NCBI RefSeq assembly: GCF_029433095.1
Contig: NZ_JARNTX010000010.1
Coordinates: 1-64,000, forward strand
DNA from: Hymenobacter sp. YC55
Lineage (GTDB): Bacteria; Bacteroidota; Bacteroidia; Cytophagales; Hymenobacteraceae
Direction: 5' to 3'
Length of the DNA: 64,000 nt
Position numbers and translations under genes: made by a program. Positions 63,488 through 64,000 of this stretch are shown in pieces. Numbering within the stretch: the stretch's first letter is position 1; every line of letters begins with the position of its first letter. The notes beneath the pieces are model-generated. The model did no database searches. It was not told the DNA's origin and saw only the letters and a list, made by a program, of their open reading frames with translations.

Positions 63488-64000
63488 ATGGCCTTCAGTA
63501 AAGCGCGCGTGCTTGTAGTTGACGACGACCGGGATGTGCTGTTTGCGGTCAAAATGCTGCTCAAAACCGAAGTTCAGGAAGTTGTGACGGAGAAGAATCC
63601 GGAAAACCTGCTCTCGGTGCTAAGCCGGCAGACGTTCGATGCCATTTTCTTGGACATGAACTTTAAAAGCAGCCTCGGTACCGGCAACGAAGGTCTGTAT
63701 TGGCTCGGCCGCATTCTGGAGCGCGACAAAGACGCCACCGTCATCATGATTACCGCCCACGGCGAAATCAGCACGGCAGTACGGGCGTTGAAAGCGGGTG
63801 CCACCGACTTTATTGTAAAGCCCTGGCACAACGACAAATTTCTGGAAACGCTAAAGGCCGCACTACAGCAGAAAACTCGCAAAAGCGGCACTACTAGCTC
63901 CCAGCCTAAGCGACCAACATCTTTTGCCGACGACGCCATGCTAGGCAACTCGGAGCCTATGCAAGAGCTATTTCACAAAATCGAGAAAGTGGCGCCCACC
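63488..64000 (+). CDS. NtrC-family sigma-54-dependent response regulator (5' part)
   Basis: Open from ATG 63488 through the window edge (171 codons seen). Receiver domain: VLVVDDDRDV with Asp12-14, phosphoacceptor Asp56 in IFLDMNF, Thr89 in MITAHGE and Lys111 in IVKPWHND. A linker follows, then the start of the AAA+ domain at ~145 (AMLGNSEPMQELFHKIEKVAPT without the final residues of the motif set). A full protein of ~450 residues is expected. It is divergent from the five-gene ABC operon with sigma-54-like sites between, so it probably activates it. A cognate kinase gene may follow beyond the window. Confidence 0.9.
   Translation, partial: MAFSKARVLVVDDDRDVLFAVKMLLKTEVQEVVTEKNPENLLSVLSRQTFDAIFLDMNFKSSLGTGNEGLYWLGRILERDKDATVIMITAHGEISTAVRALKAGATDFIVKPWHNDKFLETLKAALQQKTRKSGTTSSQPKRPTSFADDAMLGNSEPMQELFHKIEKVAPT

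Noticed and set aside
1..64000. CRISPR array, insertion sequences, integrase, tRNA or rRNA genes
   Set aside because: No regular spacer-repeat pattern beyond the iterons, no transposase-like product, and no tRNA or rRNA sequence was recognised by eye; a dedicated scan (e.g. tRNAscan-SE, ISfinder) would settle this.

Overview
The window looks like the start of a secondary replicon (plasmid or chromid) of a Bacteroidota bacterium, most likely Hymenobacter or a close Cytophagales relative. This rests on recognisable families, not on a database search: a type IX secretion (T9SS) sorting domain, ~800-residue FtsX permeases in series, a DUF5672 protein, weak ribosome binding sites, Bacteroidota-type -7 promoter elements (TAnnTTTG), and GC-moderate genes with AT-rich spacers. 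It opens with six iterons and a Rep_3 initiator. No parAB, transposase, integrase, tRNA, rRNA or CRISPR array was seen.

Layout. 0-1.7 kb: iteron origin, inverted half-iteron and rep gene. 1.7-17.2 kb: exported and envelope functions (DPP-IV-like peptidase, DUF2625 protein, DoxX-like membrane protein, carboxylesterase, a 1639-residue multimodular GH16 glucanase with T9SS tail, DUF5672 glycosyltransferase-like protein, YcbB-type L,D-transpeptidase). 17.6-19.2 kb: iron-sulfur and FAD subunits of a PaoABC-type aldehyde dehydrogenase, without the molybdenum subunit. 19.8-24.2 kb: two PAS histidine kinases, one with a degenerate receiver. 24.7-32.7 kb: a Na+/H+ antiporter and alternating AraC regulators and NAD(P)-binding oxidoreductases. 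32.9-35.4 kb: chromate transporter and a single-pass carboxypeptidase-regulatory-like protein. 35.4-36.5 kb: AT-rich gene-free stretch. 36.5-37.3 kb: two tandem roadblock/LC7-like proteins. 37.6-43.2 kb: a molybdopterin oxidoreductase with an altered FeS ligand, a helical partner protein, a TDT-family transporter and a ClC chloride transporter. 43.7-47.1 kb: two alpha/beta hydrolases and an AraC regulator. 47.7-53.5 kb: complete RND efflux operon. 53.6-63.1 kb: five-gene ABC export operon (adaptor, ATPase, three large permeases). 63.5 kb to the end: a divergent NtrC-type regulator cut by the window edge.

How the genes work together. The RND operon is a self-contained tripartite pump (lipoprotein adaptor, proton-driven permease, outer-membrane channel). 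The ABC operon has a MacAB-like plan. A near-consensus sigma-54 promoter precedes it, and two tandem repeats lie between it and the NtrC-type gene, which suggests a sigma-54-controlled envelope-stress or export circuit. The molybdoenzyme and its small partner are 12 bp apart and probably form a unit. Many genes end in strong, often bidirectional, hairpin terminators, so most transcription units here are short.
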